From the NCBI GenBank assembly GCA_001897435.1, contig MKSV01000009.1, positions 1 through 64,000 of the forward strand: DNA of 64,000 nucleotides. The letters are read 5' to 3'. Shown here piece after piece: positions 19,518 through 29,049 of this stretch (position 1 is the stretch's first letter; the number at the start of each line of letters is the position of its first letter). The notes under the pieces are model-generated. The model was not told where the DNA came from. It did not search any database and saw only the letters and a program-made list of their open reading frames with translations. The translations under genes were made by a program, and so were the position numbers. This DNA comes from Acidobacteriales bacterium 59-55 (lineage in GTDB: Bacteria > Acidobacteriota > Terriglobia > Terriglobales > Acidobacteriaceae).

Positions 19518-22502
19518 CTATTCGCGCAAGCCTCCAATCTTTGTGCGAACAGAATAGAGGGAGTGGTGAGTGAGAATGAACAGCGTGCGGTTATCCTTTC
19601 CGCCAAAGGCGAGATCGATGGGACGCTCGGGGACTCGAATCGTATCGACCATGTGGCCCGCGGCGTTATAGACATAAATCTGGCCCGCGGCGATAAAGAC
19701 ATTCCCGCCGGCATCCTGGGTAACGCTCTCACCGCCGCGCTCCGCGAAGAGCTTGACATGGGTCAGCGTACCGTCCGGCGCGATACTGGCCGCGTAGGTC
19801 TTCTCGCCGGATTCACTGCTGATATAAAACGGATGGCCGGAGACCGCAGGTGCCAGCCCAAAGGCCCGGAGGACATCTGCCATCTTGGTGCCGTAGTAAA
19901 GGGCTCCGCTGACGAAGTCTTTGCCCGCCGGAAGAAAGGTCGTTCCGTCTGCTGAGACGTATTGATAAGGCTTCGGGATGGGCACAGCCTTCAGGAAGTC
20001 GTTCTCGTTGCGCCAGGTATCCACCGGAAGGATCGCTGTCATGCCCGGTCGCGGGGAGGCAGGCTGCGGCTTGAGCAGAGTGATACGCTCCTCGGGAGAG
20101 TCGGGGTTGAAGGTGTACACGGTGCCGTCTCCGTCGTAGGAGACGACCATCAGATTACCGGCCTTATCGAATGCCAGTTGAACAGGGGAGAGCGGGCTGT
20201 CGCTGACGATCACCGGATTGTTTCTCTCCGGGGACCAGCGATAGATCCTTTGCCAGTGAGCATCGACGAAATAGAGTTGCCCGGCATGGTCCACGGCGGC
20301 GCCGGAGATATTGAAGAACCCTGTGCTGAGCCTTTCCACTTTGGCTCCATCGGCGAGGATCGATGAGTGGGGCGCAGGTTCGGCGGCGGCAACGCCATCA
20401 ATCGTAAGGGACGCGAACTCGCGGTCTCGAATCTCTACATTGCGCGGAAGCTCGACGATCACCGAGTTGTCGAAGGATACCTTGCTGTCGCTGTAGACGT
20501 GGATATTGCGCAGGCGGATGTTATGGGAGTTGGCAATCTTGATTGCATTTGGAAATGGCTGGTAGCTGCTGACGACGCGATAGCTGTGGTAGTTCGCGAC
20601 GGTAATGTTGTTGGAATCCACGATCGAGAGCGGCAGTGCAAAGGGCCCTTCGCCGCGCTCTTCCTCGGTCTGCAGAGCGTAGATCTGCCAGTTGGAAGCA
20701 TGGTCTACCTTCATTTCATTGCGGACGTGGTGCTCGCTCGATAACTCGTAGATACGGCCGGAGGTTGAAGTATTGGAGATCGACACGCCGGCCTGCGCGA
20801 AGGTGCTTGGAGTCCAGATATCGGCGAATGTCCCACCGCCTCCATCCGTGATCCATAGACTCGGGTACTGGCTGTCCCATCTCCGCTTGATATTGGTGTC
20901 GGCGGTATGAGTGTTGTTGTAGATCGTGGCGAACGAGACTCCGGGATAGTTCGTCCCATGGCCTCCGAGAAAACGGACATCGTCCATGAGCGAGTCCTTG
21001 CCCGCCATCCACTTCGCGCCTACGGCTCTGCTGTTGATGCCGTTGGTGTAGAGCCCAATCCCGGTTACGATATTCGTTCCGCCGTGCGGCGTCTCCAGCA
21101 GAGCCTTCGGCGAGCCTGGCCCCTGGAATGCAGGCGTGGAATCGGGAAGATCGATCTGCGTCGTCGTCGGGCTGAGGCCTATCAATACGGTGTCGGGCTT
21201 CAATGCAATTGTGTCGGTCACGATGTAATGTCCCGACGGAATATAAATTGTCCGGTGTTCCGCGATAGCTCTCTTGATCGCGGCTGTGTCGTCGGTCACG
21301 CCATCACCCTTTGCGCCGAGTGTGCGCAGATTGACCCACGTATCCTGCGATGGAACCGCCGGGATATCGGACGGCACCTGGGCAGGCAGCGTCTTGAGCG
21401 CCTGTGCCTCGTAGGTTGTTTTGATCTCCGGGGTAGCGCCTGTCTCGGCAAAGGTCAGCCCGTGAGTAAAGGTTTTGACGCGATAAATATCCCCGACTCC
21501 CGCGACCTTCTTTCCACTCTCTCGAAAGCTGGCGAAGGAAGGAACATGGCGGCAGACGATGTCTTCCAGATTAATCTCGGTTCTGGCATTGTCTTCGTTG
21601 CTGATGACGACTGCCGGTCCGCTGATATCTTCGAAGCGAGCGTCTTTCACCCAAAGTTCGTCAGAGTAACCGGGATCGATGGAGATCGCGGTGGGAACGT
21701 TTTTGAATTGATCCCGGATGAGCGTAAGCCCAGCTTCATGCTCTTTGATCGCGGCCTGACTTTGCCCCTCGAAGGTAGAGTCGAGAAGTGTGAACTGCCA
21801 GCCCGGCGACGGCTTCCGGGTGATAATGCCGTACTGCCCGCCGTAGAAGTGCAGGTCTTCCGCTTCGTTTCCAATGTCGTGCAAGGCTGCAAGGCCGGAG
21901 CCGATATGAAAATCCATGTGCGTCAAGAAACAATGCTGTGCCACATGAAAGCGGATGCCGATAGCCGCGGGATTGCCCTCCTGAATCTCGAAGTCAATGT
22001 TGCTCATCGCGGAATAGAAGGTGCCTGGGTTCGCGTCGGGAATGAGATCGTTGGGAGGAACGATTCCTTCGATTGGCTCGCCGCGGCGGCGGGCGCGATG
22101 GTTCGCCGGATTAGGCCGTCCGCCTGCGAAGAGAACCATGTAGCCGATGCCCTTCTGGAAGCCGGGGGTATCTTTTCCGAGGACGAAGACCGGACGTTTT
22201 TGGCCATAGCCGATCAGCCGGATGCCCGGCCACACAAAGATCGTCTTGCTGATGCGATAGCGGCCTTCAGGAATAAACACGATGCCTTGCGTGGTGGTCT
22301 CCTGGACCTTGTTGATCGCCTGCTGAATGGCATCGCTATCGTCGGAAATGCCATCGCCGCGCACACCTTGGTCGCCGCGAGTCAGATAGATGGCACTGGG
22401 ATCGTCGGGCCTTTGTGTGTAGTACGAGGAGGCCCATAAAGGGGCGGCAATCGATGCAATAACAGTGCTCGCTACGATCCATCCAAATTGTCTGAGCGTC
22501 AT
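19518..22502 (-). CDS. Secreted double beta-helix glycan-active protein with C-terminal propeller-like region
   Basis: About 994 residues. I start it at MTLRQFGWIVASTVIASIAA, which gives a clear signal peptide ending near PLWA-SS; the frame is open 17 codons further upstream without signal character. There are two pectate-lyase-superfamily (PF12708-type) repeats. The first begins at GVRGDGISDDSDAIQQAIN, the second near residue 395 at LGAKGDGVTDDTAAIKRAI, the duplicated layout of GH55 exo-beta-1,3-glucanases. From about residue 730 follow NHL/SMP-30-like strands (VDHAGQLYFVDAH, FDKAGNLMVVSYDGDG). The substrate is not determinable from sequence; beta-glucan or a similar polysaccharide is plausible. 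A LacI-type palindrome lies upstream. Confidence 0.8.
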   Translation of the reverse strand: MTLRQFGWIVASTVIASIAAPLWASSYYTQRPDDPSAIYLTRGDQGVRGDGISDDSDAIQQAINKVQETTTQGIVFIPEGRYRISKTIFVWPGIRLIGYGQKRPVFVLGKDTPGFQKGIGYMVLFAGGRPNPANHRARRRGEPIEGIVPPNDLIPDANPGTFYSAMSNIDFEIQEGNPAAIGIRFHVAQHCFLTHMDFHIGSGLAALHDIGNEAEDLHFYGGQYGIITRKPSPGWQFTLLDSTFEGQSQAAIKEHEAGLTLIRDQFKNVPTAISIDPGYSDELWVKDARFEDISGPAVVISNEDNARTEINLEDIVCRHVPSFASFRESGKKVAGVGDIYRVKTFTHGLTFAETGATPEIKTTYEAQALKTLPAQVPSDIPAVPSQDTWVNLRTLGAKGDGVTDDTAAIKRAIAEHRTIYIPSGHYIVTDTIALKPDTVLIGLSPTTTQIDLPDSTPAFQGPGSPKALLETPHGGTNIVTGIGLYTNGINSRAVGAKWMAGKDSLMDDVRFLGGHGTNYPGVSFATIYNNTHTADTNIKRRWDSQYPSLWITDGGGGTFADIWTPSTFAQAGVSISNTSTSGRIYELSSEHHVRNEMKVDHASNWQIYALQTEEERGEGPFALPLSIVDSNNITVANYHSYRVVSSYQPFPNAIKIANSHNIRLRNIHVYSDSKVSFDNSVIVELPRNVEIRDREFASLTIDGVAAAEPAPHSSILADGAKVERLSTGFFNISGAAVDHAGQLYFVDAHWQRIYRWSPERNNPVIVSDSPLSPVQLAFDKAGNLMVVSYDGDGTVYTFNPDSPEERITLLKPQPASPRPGMTAILPVDTWRNENDFLKAVPIPKPYQYVSADGTTFLPAGKDFVSGALYYGTKMADVLRAFGLAPAVSGHPFYISSESGEKTYAASIAPDGTLTHVKLFAERGGESVTQDAGGNVFIAAGQIYVYNAAGHMVDTIRVPERPIDLAFGGKDNRTLFILTHHSLYSVRTKIGGLRE

Positions 22503-22547
22503 GGGCCATCTTCTTTTTAAATGATTGCCGGCAACCACGATGATTAG

Positions 22548-22563
22548 AGACAAACGTTTGTCT
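22548..22563 (-). promoter_or_regulatory. LacI-family-type operator candidate
   Basis: The 16-base perfect palindrome AGACAAACGTTTGTCT contains the AAACGTTT core typical of LacI/GalR-family operators. It lies 46-61 bases upstream of the secreted glycan-active gene, directly after a -10-like element (CATAAA at 22568-22563 on the minus strand). A -35-like TTGCTA lies at 22590-22585, 16 bases away. This is a standard repressor position. No LacI-family gene is in the window. Confidence 0.6.
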
Positions 22564-22623
22564 TTATGTGAATGCGATTGGCGTTAGCAATTAAGCTCCT
22601 CCGGCATCACATTCGTCAAGTGT

Positions 22624-22635
22624 TTCCGAACGGAA
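22624..22635. other. Small palindrome between the two minus-strand genes
   Basis: TTCCGAACGGAA is a 12-base perfect palindrome about 65 bases beyond the 3' end of the diguanylate cyclase gene and upstream of the glycan-active gene. Its function is unknown. Confidence 0.35.
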
Positions 22636-22699
22636 GGAACGATTTCGCTGCTGCCAGCGGCAAAGCTGCAAGGTTTAGTTCTATGTTGTCGGGTAAAAT

Positions 22700-24166
22700 C
22701 TAGGTTTTAATCCCCAGCGTGCTGTCATGCGCCACCACGCGGTTCTTGCCCGCGCGTTTCGCCGCATAGAGGGCCTCATCGGCCATCTCCACCAACTGGT
22801 ACCCATCGACCAAAGTGTCGTTGATCGTGGCCATTCCAACGCTGATTGTCAGAGGCGCATAGTCCCATGGTTCGGCCCTCACCTTTGTCATCAACCGCCG
22901 CGCCAGACCCAGCGCGCTCTCTTCGCCGCTCTCGGGAAGAAGCACCACAAACTCTTCGCCGCCGTAACGCGCCGGCAGGTCGGGGAGCCGGACGGTCGTG
23001 CGCAGAATCATTCCCAACTGGCGCAGCACCTCATCGCCGGCAGGATGACCCCAGCCGTCGTTGATCTTTTTAAAGTCGTCCACATCGATCAGAAGGATGG
23101 AAAGCTCCCGCTTGCGCCGCCGCGCCATGGAGAACTCCATGGCCAGCCGCTCTTCGAAGGCCCTGCGATTGCGCAGGCCGGTAAGCTCATCGGTGACAGC
23201 CAGCAGGCGGAGCTGATCGTTCGCCCTTTCCAACTCGCGATGATAGCGCTGTAGCTCTGCCTTGTGCGCCACCTCTTCGGAGACATCGACAGCAACGCCG
23301 GCCAGCAGAATATTTCCGGAAGAGTCGTGGCAGGGAAACTTGAACGACCTCAGCGATGTGATGGAGCCGTCGGCGCCGCGAATCTGCTCTTCGGTCTCGA
23401 CCATCTGCCCGCCGGCCATGACTTCGAGATCGTGCTCGCGCACCGAGTTGGTCACGTTCCGCGACCATAACTGTTCATCCGCGCTGCCTAGCCATGCATG
23501 CTCGTTCACGCCGAATCGACTGGCAAAGCTTCTGTTGTAAAACAACAATCTGCCGGTGGCATCTTTGATGTAGCTCAGGAAGGGACTTGCATCCATGAAT
23601 GCGCGAAAGAGCTCCTCGCTGGCCTGTAGCCCCGCAGTGACCTCTTCCTTCTCCTTCAGCGCCTGCTCCAACTCCGTTCGCTGCACCAGCAGTTCGAGCC
23701 GGGCGCTTACCTGCTTGCCCAGAACCTCCAGCGTGCGAATCTGGTTTGCATCGAGCGCATGCGGCACGGCATCGAGGACAGACAACGTCCCCATCAGGTC
23801 GCCACTCTCGGTCTGTAGCGGAACTCCGGCAAAGAATCGCAGCACCGGATCGCCGTGGATGAGAGGATTCGATGCGAGCGACGAATCGGCCAGCGAATCT
23901 CCCACGACGTGTAGCCCACCTCGCTGCACGGTCTGGGTGCAGAAGTAGGACTCACGAGGAGTCTCATTCAGCTTCCATGCTTCAGTTGTCCGAAACCATT
24001 GCTGCCGTTCGTCAAGCAGCGTCACCAATCCGACGGATACTCCGCAGATCGTGGTCGCCAGCCGCACCAGCTCTTCGCATTCCCGTTCGGGCCCGGAATC
24101 CAATAGCGTTTGCGTCCAGATCGACTTAAGCTCGGCATTTTCTTCCTCTGCTAGCCGCACACTCAT
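22700..24166 (-). CDS. GAF-PAS-GGDEF diguanylate cyclase
   Basis: Predicted cytosolic enzyme making cyclic di-GMP from two GTP. The 488 residues have a GAF domain at about 20-165 (CGVSVGLVTLLDERQQWF), a PAS domain at about 185-300 (FRAFMDASPFLSYIKDATG) and a short coiled segment. The GGDEF domain is at about 325-485 (DELTGLRNRRAFEERL). The active loop is GGEEF, a functional variant. RLPD lies exactly five residues before it and fits the RxxD product-inhibition site. There are no membrane segments. The GAF/PAS ligands are unknown. Confidence 0.93.
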   Translation of the reverse strand: MSVRLAEEENAELKSIWTQTLLDSGPERECEELVRLATTICGVSVGLVTLLDERQQWFRTTEAWKLNETPRESYFCTQTVQRGGLHVVGDSLADSSLASNPLIHGDPVLRFFAGVPLQTESGDLMGTLSVLDAVPHALDANQIRTLEVLGKQVSARLELLVQRTELEQALKEKEEVTAGLQASEELFRAFMDASPFLSYIKDATGRLLFYNRSFASRFGVNEHAWLGSADEQLWSRNVTNSVREHDLEVMAGGQMVETEEQIRGADGSITSLRSFKFPCHDSSGNILLAGVAVDVSEEVAHKAELQRYHRELERANDQLRLLAVTDELTGLRNRRAFEERLAMEFSMARRRKRELSILLIDVDDFKKINDGWGHPAGDEVLRQLGMILRTTVRLPDLPARYGGEEFVVLLPESGEESALGLARRLMTKVRAEPWDYAPLTISVGMATINDTLVDGYQLVEMADEALYAAKRAGKNRVVAHDSTLGIKT

Positions 24167-24403
24167 CGGTCACCGTATGATCAAATTCAAGAATATCTTC
24201 CCTCAAACAGATTTAGCCAGAGGCTTTTCATGTTGCTTACGAGAGTAACCATTGATTTCACCGACTTTGATTACTATTGTTTTAGGTACAGAGGCGCTCC
24301 CTCGGGATGCGATTTAAACTGACTACAATCGATAGGCAAGGCCCATTATTGTAAGACGGTTGAACTCGGGGGAAGGACGCCTTGCTGTACGTGCCGAGCC
24401 TGA

Positions 24404-24700
24404 ATGCCGATAGCAAAACTAACCGTCGAACTTGAAATTCCCCATGCGCAATCTCTCAAAGACCGCCGCCAGGTGGTCCGCTCCATCAAGGACAAGCTGC
24501 GTAACGGCTTCAATCTCTCCATTGCCGAACTCGACGATGGAGTGATCTGGAACCGCGTTACCTTGGGCATCGTCTCCATCTCCTCGTCGGCCGGCTATCT
24601 TGCCGGGCAAGTGCAGCAAATTGATGAGGCAGTGCATCGGCTGGCCGCCGGACTGAGCGCGGAAGTCGTTGATTCCTACGTTGAGATATTGTCCGAATGA
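24404..24700 (+). CDS. ylxP: YlxP/DUF503 family protein
   Basis: The 98 residues match the DUF503 pattern: KLTVELEIPHAQSLKDRRQ, VVRSIKDKLRNGFNLSIAEL and the C-terminal VDSYVEILSE. The family usually lies between infB and rbfA in Gram-positives and deep-branching bacteria and is thought to aid ribosome or translation function; the mechanism is not established. Here rbfA follows 82 bases later, but infB is 9 kb downstream. The 237-base spacer before it, up to the divergent diguanylate cyclase, shows no definite element. Confidence 0.88.
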   Translation: MPIAKLTVELEIPHAQSLKDRRQVVRSIKDKLRNGFNLSIAELDDGVIWNRVTLGIVSISSSAGYLAGQVQQIDEAVHRLAAGLSAEVVDSYVEILSE

Positions 24701-24782
24701 CTCTCCGCTCATAAAAATTCGCGGAAGGTTAGGTCAAACGCTTGAACTTTGATATCCTCAACCGTTCACCCTGTAGAAATAT

Positions 24783-25169
24783 ATGCCCGAGCAACGAGCC
24801 AGAACGTACCACCGAAATCGAGTCGCCCACACCTTCTCCGAAGAGATTGGGGCGATGCTCGAAGGCGAGCTATCCGATCCCCGTATCGCACCCAGCTATG
24901 TCACCGAAGTCGTCCTCGCGCCCGGAGGCAAGTCCGCTCGCGTCTTTGTCGCCGTCCACGGCAGCGAGCAGGAAGAAGTCTCGACGCTCGAAGCACTCAC
25001 CACCGCCCGCGGTTATATTCGATCGCAGCTTCGCGACCGCATGGGCGTCCGCCACGTTCCCGAACTTAGCTTTGCGATCGACCGTTCGGAAAAAATGACT
25101 GGCCGCATGGACGAACTCCTTGGTCGCATGCGCAAACGCGAGAAGAAAGCGGCCCCTTCCATACCATGA
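24783..25169 (+). CDS. rbfA: Ribosome-binding factor A
   Basis: KH-fold factor for 30S maturation and 16S 5'-end processing. The 128 residues contain YHRNRVAHTFSEEIGAMLEG, SDPRIAPSYVTEVVLAPGG and LRDRMGVRHVPELSFAIDRS, all characteristic of RbfA. The stop overlaps the start of nrnA (ATGA at 25166-25169), so the two are translationally coupled. Confidence 0.95.
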   Translation: MPEQRARTYHRNRVAHTFSEEIGAMLEGELSDPRIAPSYVTEVVLAPGGKSARVFVAVHGSEQEEVSTLEALTTARGYIRSQLRDRMGVRHVPELSFAIDRSEKMTGRMDELLGRMRKREKKAAPSIP

Positions 25170-26134
25170 CGCACGAAACTCAGATTGAAGCGCTTCTCGA
25201 AGCCTTCCGCGCCAGCCCCCGGTTCATCCTTACCTCTCATGCCCGGCCCGATGGCGATGCCCTCGGCTCGGTGCTTGCCCTGGCGGAGATTCTCGACCAG
25301 CTCGGCCGTCAGACCGATGTCGTCTTCGCCGACCCCATTCCATTGATCTATCGGACCCTGCCGAACATTGAGCGCATCCACCACAAGCCCTCGGCCGCGG
25401 ACGTTGCCGATCACAGCATCCCCGCCATTCTGCTGGAGTGTGACGGCATCGCACGCACCGGCCTTCTCGGGCTTGAAGATCGCATCCTCATCAACATCGA
25501 TCATCATGCCAGCGGGCGCAACTTTGCCTCGATCAACTGGATCGACGAGCAGGCCTGCGCCGTGGGGGTGATGGTCTACCGCATCGCTCTCGCCGCCAAG
25601 GTCGAGATTACGCCGAGCATGGCCACCTGCCTGTACACCTCGATCCTCTCCGACACCGGAGCCTTTACCTACTCCTGTACTAACGCCAATACCTTTGCCG
25701 TCGTTCACGACCTCGCTCTCCGCGGGGCCAGCCCCAGCCAGATCGCCCGCGACATCTACTTCTCCAACCCCGCCAGCAAGATCCGACTGCTGGGAGCGGC
25801 ACTGTCCAATCTCCAGTGCGATGGCAAGGTGGCCTGGGCCTGGGTCACCAGCCAGGATATGGAGCGCACCGGGGCCGATGCCGAGGACTGCGAGGGAGTC
25901 GTCAACTATCTGATCAGCATCGCCGGCGTCGAGTCCGCCGTCTTCCTTCGTGAACTGCCCGGCGCCAACGAGTTTCGCCTCAGCATTCGCAGCAAGGGGA
26001 AGCTCGATGTCGCCCGCGTCGCCGAGTCGTTCGGCGGCGGCGGTCATCGCAGTGCCAGCGGATGCACCGTTGGCGGCCCGCTCGATGTTGCCACCGGGCG
26101 TATCCTCATCCAACTCCGTGATGGACTCTGTTAG
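25166..26134 (+). CDS. nrnA: DHH/DHHA1 phosphoesterase, NrnA-like
   Basis: Degrades short oligoribonucleotides and, in relatives, removes the 3'-phosphate of pAp. It is 322 residues. The DHH domain includes the HARPDGDALGS metal motif (about residue 26-36), LECDGIARTG and NIDHHASG (the DHH motif). The C-terminal DHHA1 domain carries SFGGGGHRSASGCT. All expected metal ligands are visible. The rbfA-nrnA pairing is widely conserved. Confidence 0.93.
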   Translation: MTHETQIEALLEAFRASPRFILTSHARPDGDALGSVLALAEILDQLGRQTDVVFADPIPLIYRTLPNIERIHHKPSAADVADHSIPAILLECDGIARTGLLGLEDRILINIDHHASGRNFASINWIDEQACAVGVMVYRIALAAKVEITPSMATCLYTSILSDTGAFTYSCTNANTFAVVHDLALRGASPSQIARDIYFSNPASKIRLLGAALSNLQCDGKVAWAWVTSQDMERTGADAEDCEGVVNYLISIAGVESAVFLRELPGANEFRLSIRSKGKLDVARVAESFGGGGHRSASGCTVGGPLDVATGRILIQLRDGLC

Positions 26135-26153
26135 CCTACGTTTGCCTGATCCA

Positions 26154-27968
26154 ATGAGTGATCTTCCACAATCCGCCGCTCCCGGCGCCCGGAGCGAACG
26201 CGCACCCATCGCATGGCTTCGCGATATCTGGAAAGGGTTTGCCGCCGAATCGCCGCACGAGTTTCTGGTGCTGTGCGTCGTCACCGGCTTCCTGCTCCTC
26301 TACGGCCTGGTGCCCCTGCTCGGCGGCGACCAGCTTGGGCTGGTCGGCGCGGACGAGCCGCGCTACGCACAGATCGCCCGCGAGATGCTCGCGCAGCACA
26401 ACCAGATCTGCAAGCAGCTCGATACGACGATGGTGCCGCGCAGCCTTAGTCCGAAGGCGATCGACGACTCCTTCCATTGCCTGATCGGCGGAACCATCAC
26501 GCCGATCCTGTACGGCAAGCCCTGGCTGGAGAAGCCGGCGCTCTACTACTGGCGCGCCATGAGTTTCTTCAAGGAGTTCGGCGTCTCCGACTGGTCGGCG
26601 CGGCTGCCCTCGTCCTCCGGAGCCTTTGCGCTCTTCTTCCTCATCTTCCTGCACATGAGGCGATTCCGCCCTGGGGGACATCTCAACGCCGCGCTCATCA
26701 CCGCCTCCAGCGTCGCCGTCTTCAGCTTCGCCCGCGGCGCGTCGACCGACATGCAACTGGCCGCGCCGTTCTGTATCGGGATGCTCGGCTGGTATGCCTG
26801 GTACGAGACCGGGAAGAAGTTCTGGCTCTTCGATCTCTACTTCTTCGGAGCCGCCGCCACCCTTGCTAAAGGTCCGGTTGCGCCCTTTCTCGCGCTGATC
26901 ATCATTCTTCTCTTTGCCGGCCTGCGCCGCGAGTGGTCGCTGCTCCGCCGTACCATCTGGTTCCCCGGCGTCCTTCTGTACCTGGTGATGGTGCTGCCCT
27001 GGTACATCGCGGTGCAAAGGAGCAATCCCGACTTCTACCGCCTCTTCTTCCTCGAACATAATCTCGAGCGGTTCGCCACCAATCGGTATCAGCATCACCA
27101 GCCCTTCTGGTTCTACCTTGCGGTGCTTCTGGTTGGCCTGATGCCATGGACCATCATCGCCCTCCGCGCGCTCGTCGATTCGATCGGCGTCTCCATCGCC
27201 GAGTGGAAGGTGCGCCACAACCCCCTGCGCTATCTTGGACACTCCCGCGCCGGCGACGCCTTCCCCGAGTTTCTTGTGCTGTGGGCACTCTTTCCCATCG
27301 TCTTCTTCTCCTTCTCCGGGTCGAAGCTGCCCGGCTACATCCTGCCCTCGATTCCGCCGCTGACCATCCTCGCCGCCGACTATCTCTACCGCAATCGCCG
27401 CGTCGGCCTGCCGCGCTGGCTACTCTGGTCGCACGCCGCCGTCTGCGCCATCCTGGTCTTCGTCCTTGTACTCGCTCCTCAGCATATGAAGTACGAGACG
27501 CTGGTGCCCTCCATGCAGTGGCTTCTGATCGCCGGAGGTTCGGCCCTGGCCATCGGCGGCGCCGTGTTTCTCATCATTCGCCGCTGGGGTATTCCGTTGC
27601 TGGTCAGCGCGACGTTTATCCCGGTTGTCGCGTCGCTGGTCTTTCTGCTGGGCTACCACGGCAAGGATCTCGACTTCAATTACTCTGCCCGTCCGCTTGC
27701 CCGCGAGATTCAGCGGCAGGCTCCCGATGAGAAGGTGCTGGCCCTCTATGAGGTCAAGCGCGACATGGACTACGGTCTCGCCTTCTATCGCAACAGCCCC
27801 CTGATCCACTACAACACCGACGGCGTGCCCGCAGGCGAGCATCTGCTCGTCATTCCGGCCAGCAAGACCGCCGAACTTGGCCGCTGGCTTGCTGGACGCG
27901 TCTACAAGCCCCTCTTTCTCTATGACACGCAGGGGCTCGAGGTCTATAAGGTCTACGCCAGCCGGTAA
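26154..27968 (+). CDS. GT39/ArnT-like membrane glycosyltransferase
   Basis: Predicted inner-membrane glycosyltransferase using a polyprenyl-phosphate sugar donor, of the PMT/ArnT clan. I chose the ATG at 26154, 19 bases after nrnA; an alternative ATG at 26121 would overlap nrnA by 14 bases. About 604 residues with about 12 hydrophobic segments. The first periplasmic loop has GADEPRYAQIAREML, where the DE pair is the expected catalytic/metal motif. FFSFSGSKLPGYILPSIPPL is ArnT-like. The acceptor (lipid A, protein or other glycan) cannot be told. Confidence 0.85.
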   Translation: MSDLPQSAAPGARSERAPIAWLRDIWKGFAAESPHEFLVLCVVTGFLLLYGLVPLLGGDQLGLVGADEPRYAQIAREMLAQHNQICKQLDTTMVPRSLSPKAIDDSFHCLIGGTITPILYGKPWLEKPALYYWRAMSFFKEFGVSDWSARLPSSSGAFALFFLIFLHMRRFRPGGHLNAALITASSVAVFSFARGASTDMQLAAPFCIGMLGWYAWYETGKKFWLFDLYFFGAAATLAKGPVAPFLALIIILLFAGLRREWSLLRRTIWFPGVLLYLVMVLPWYIAVQRSNPDFYRLFFLEHNLERFATNRYQHHQPFWFYLAVLLVGLMPWTIIALRALVDSIGVSIAEWKVRHNPLRYLGHSRAGDAFPEFLVLWALFPIVFFSFSGSKLPGYILPSIPPLTILAADYLYRNRRVGLPRWLLWSHAAVCAILVFVLVLAPQHMKYETLVPSMQWLLIAGGSALAIGGAVFLIIRRWGIPLLVSATFIPVVASLVFLLGYHGKDLDFNYSARPLAREIQRQAPDEKVLALYEVKRDMDYGLAFYRNSPLIHYNTDGVPAGEHLLVIPASKTAELGRWLAGRVYKPLFLYDTQGLEVYKVYASR

Positions 27969-28034
27969 ACGGGTTCGGAAAAACCATGAATTTCCTATAA
28001 GCTCGACGAAAGCCCTTAGCGAACCCGACTCCCC

Positions 28035-29009
28035 ATGCAAGTCGCTACCCAACTCGAAGTTCTCGATATCAGGCACTTTTCCGCGCGCCAGTTGCGGCCT
28101 CTGCTCGAGTCCGAGGCCGACGTCTGGCAGCAGCGCCTGCGCTGGAACTATCGCGGCTCGACCGAGCTGCTCCTGCAATACCTCGATTCACACATCCTGC
28201 CCGGCTTCGTCGCGCTCGACCGGGGCCGCGTCTGCGGCTTTACCTTCTGCGTCTACGAGGGCAGCAAGGCGGTCGTGGGCGATGCCTACGCGGTCGCCAA
28301 CGATCGCGAGCAGGCTCTCCACATCACCCACGTCCTGCTGGATCATCTGCTCGACCTGCTGCTGCACTCGCCCGGCATCAACCGCATCGAGTCGCAGTTG
28401 CTCATCTATGACGTGGGCTCGATTGACGAGACCTTTCGCCAGGCCGGCTTTAACCTGTACCCGCGTCTCTTCATGGAGTACAACTTCGATCCTGCAGCAG
28501 TAGCCGAAGCCATACCCCAGCCCGACCTTCCGAAAGACATCGGGATCAGCCGCTGGTCAGGCGAGTACTACCAGCACGCCGCCGAACTGATCCATGAAGC
28601 CTATACCGGCCACATCGACGCTCTTATCAACGACCAGTACTGTTCGCTCCACGGCTCGCTCCGCTTTTTGCACAACATCGTGCGCTTTCCCGGCTGCGGG
28701 ATCTTCGATGCTCCAAACTCCTGGGTACTCCGCGAAGCGGGAACTGACGCGCTGGCGGGCCTGGTCCTCTGTTCCCGCGTTGCCGAAGAGGTCGGGCACA
28801 TCACCCAGCTTTGCGTCGCAAAGAACTGGCGCGGTCAGCGCCTGGGAAGGACACTCCTCACGCATTGCATGAGCCAGCTCGCCCAATCGGGCTTCAAGGC
28901 CATCACCCTGACCGTGACCGAGGACAATCGGCAGGCTGTCCACCTCTACGAAGACCTTGGCTTCCAGACCCGTCATCGCTTCGAGGCCATGGTCTTCAAC
29001 AAGCCCTGA
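28035..29009 (+). CDS. Two-domain GNAT acetyltransferase
   Basis: The 324 residues have two GNAT-like halves. Residues 1-150 are a degenerate first domain. Residues about 165-320 form a complete domain with the acetyl-CoA loop LCVAKNWRGQRLGRTLL and the C-terminal LTVTEDNRQAVHLYEDLGF. The substrate is unknown. It ends 40 bases from the convergent guaB. It may be cotranscribed with the GT39 gene upstream (66-base gap). Confidence 0.82.
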   Translation: MQVATQLEVLDIRHFSARQLRPLLESEADVWQQRLRWNYRGSTELLLQYLDSHILPGFVALDRGRVCGFTFCVYEGSKAVVGDAYAVANDREQALHITHVLLDHLLDLLLHSPGINRIESQLLIYDVGSIDETFRQAGFNLYPRLFMEYNFDPAAVAEAIPQPDLPKDIGISRWSGEYYQHAAELIHEAYTGHIDALINDQYCSLHGSLRFLHNIVRFPGCGIFDAPNSWVLREAGTDALAGLVLCSRVAEEVGHITQLCVAKNWRGQRLGRTLLTHCMSQLAQSGFKAITLTVTEDNRQAVHLYEDLGFQTRHRFEAMVFNKP

Positions 29010-29049
29010 CAAGCCGCGCCCACCAGACTACTGGGTTCTACGGCAGGCG

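Noticed and set aside
20907..22439. 510-codon plus-strand frame
   Set aside because: Antisense to the secreted beta-helix gene, which has a signal peptide and recognisable domains.
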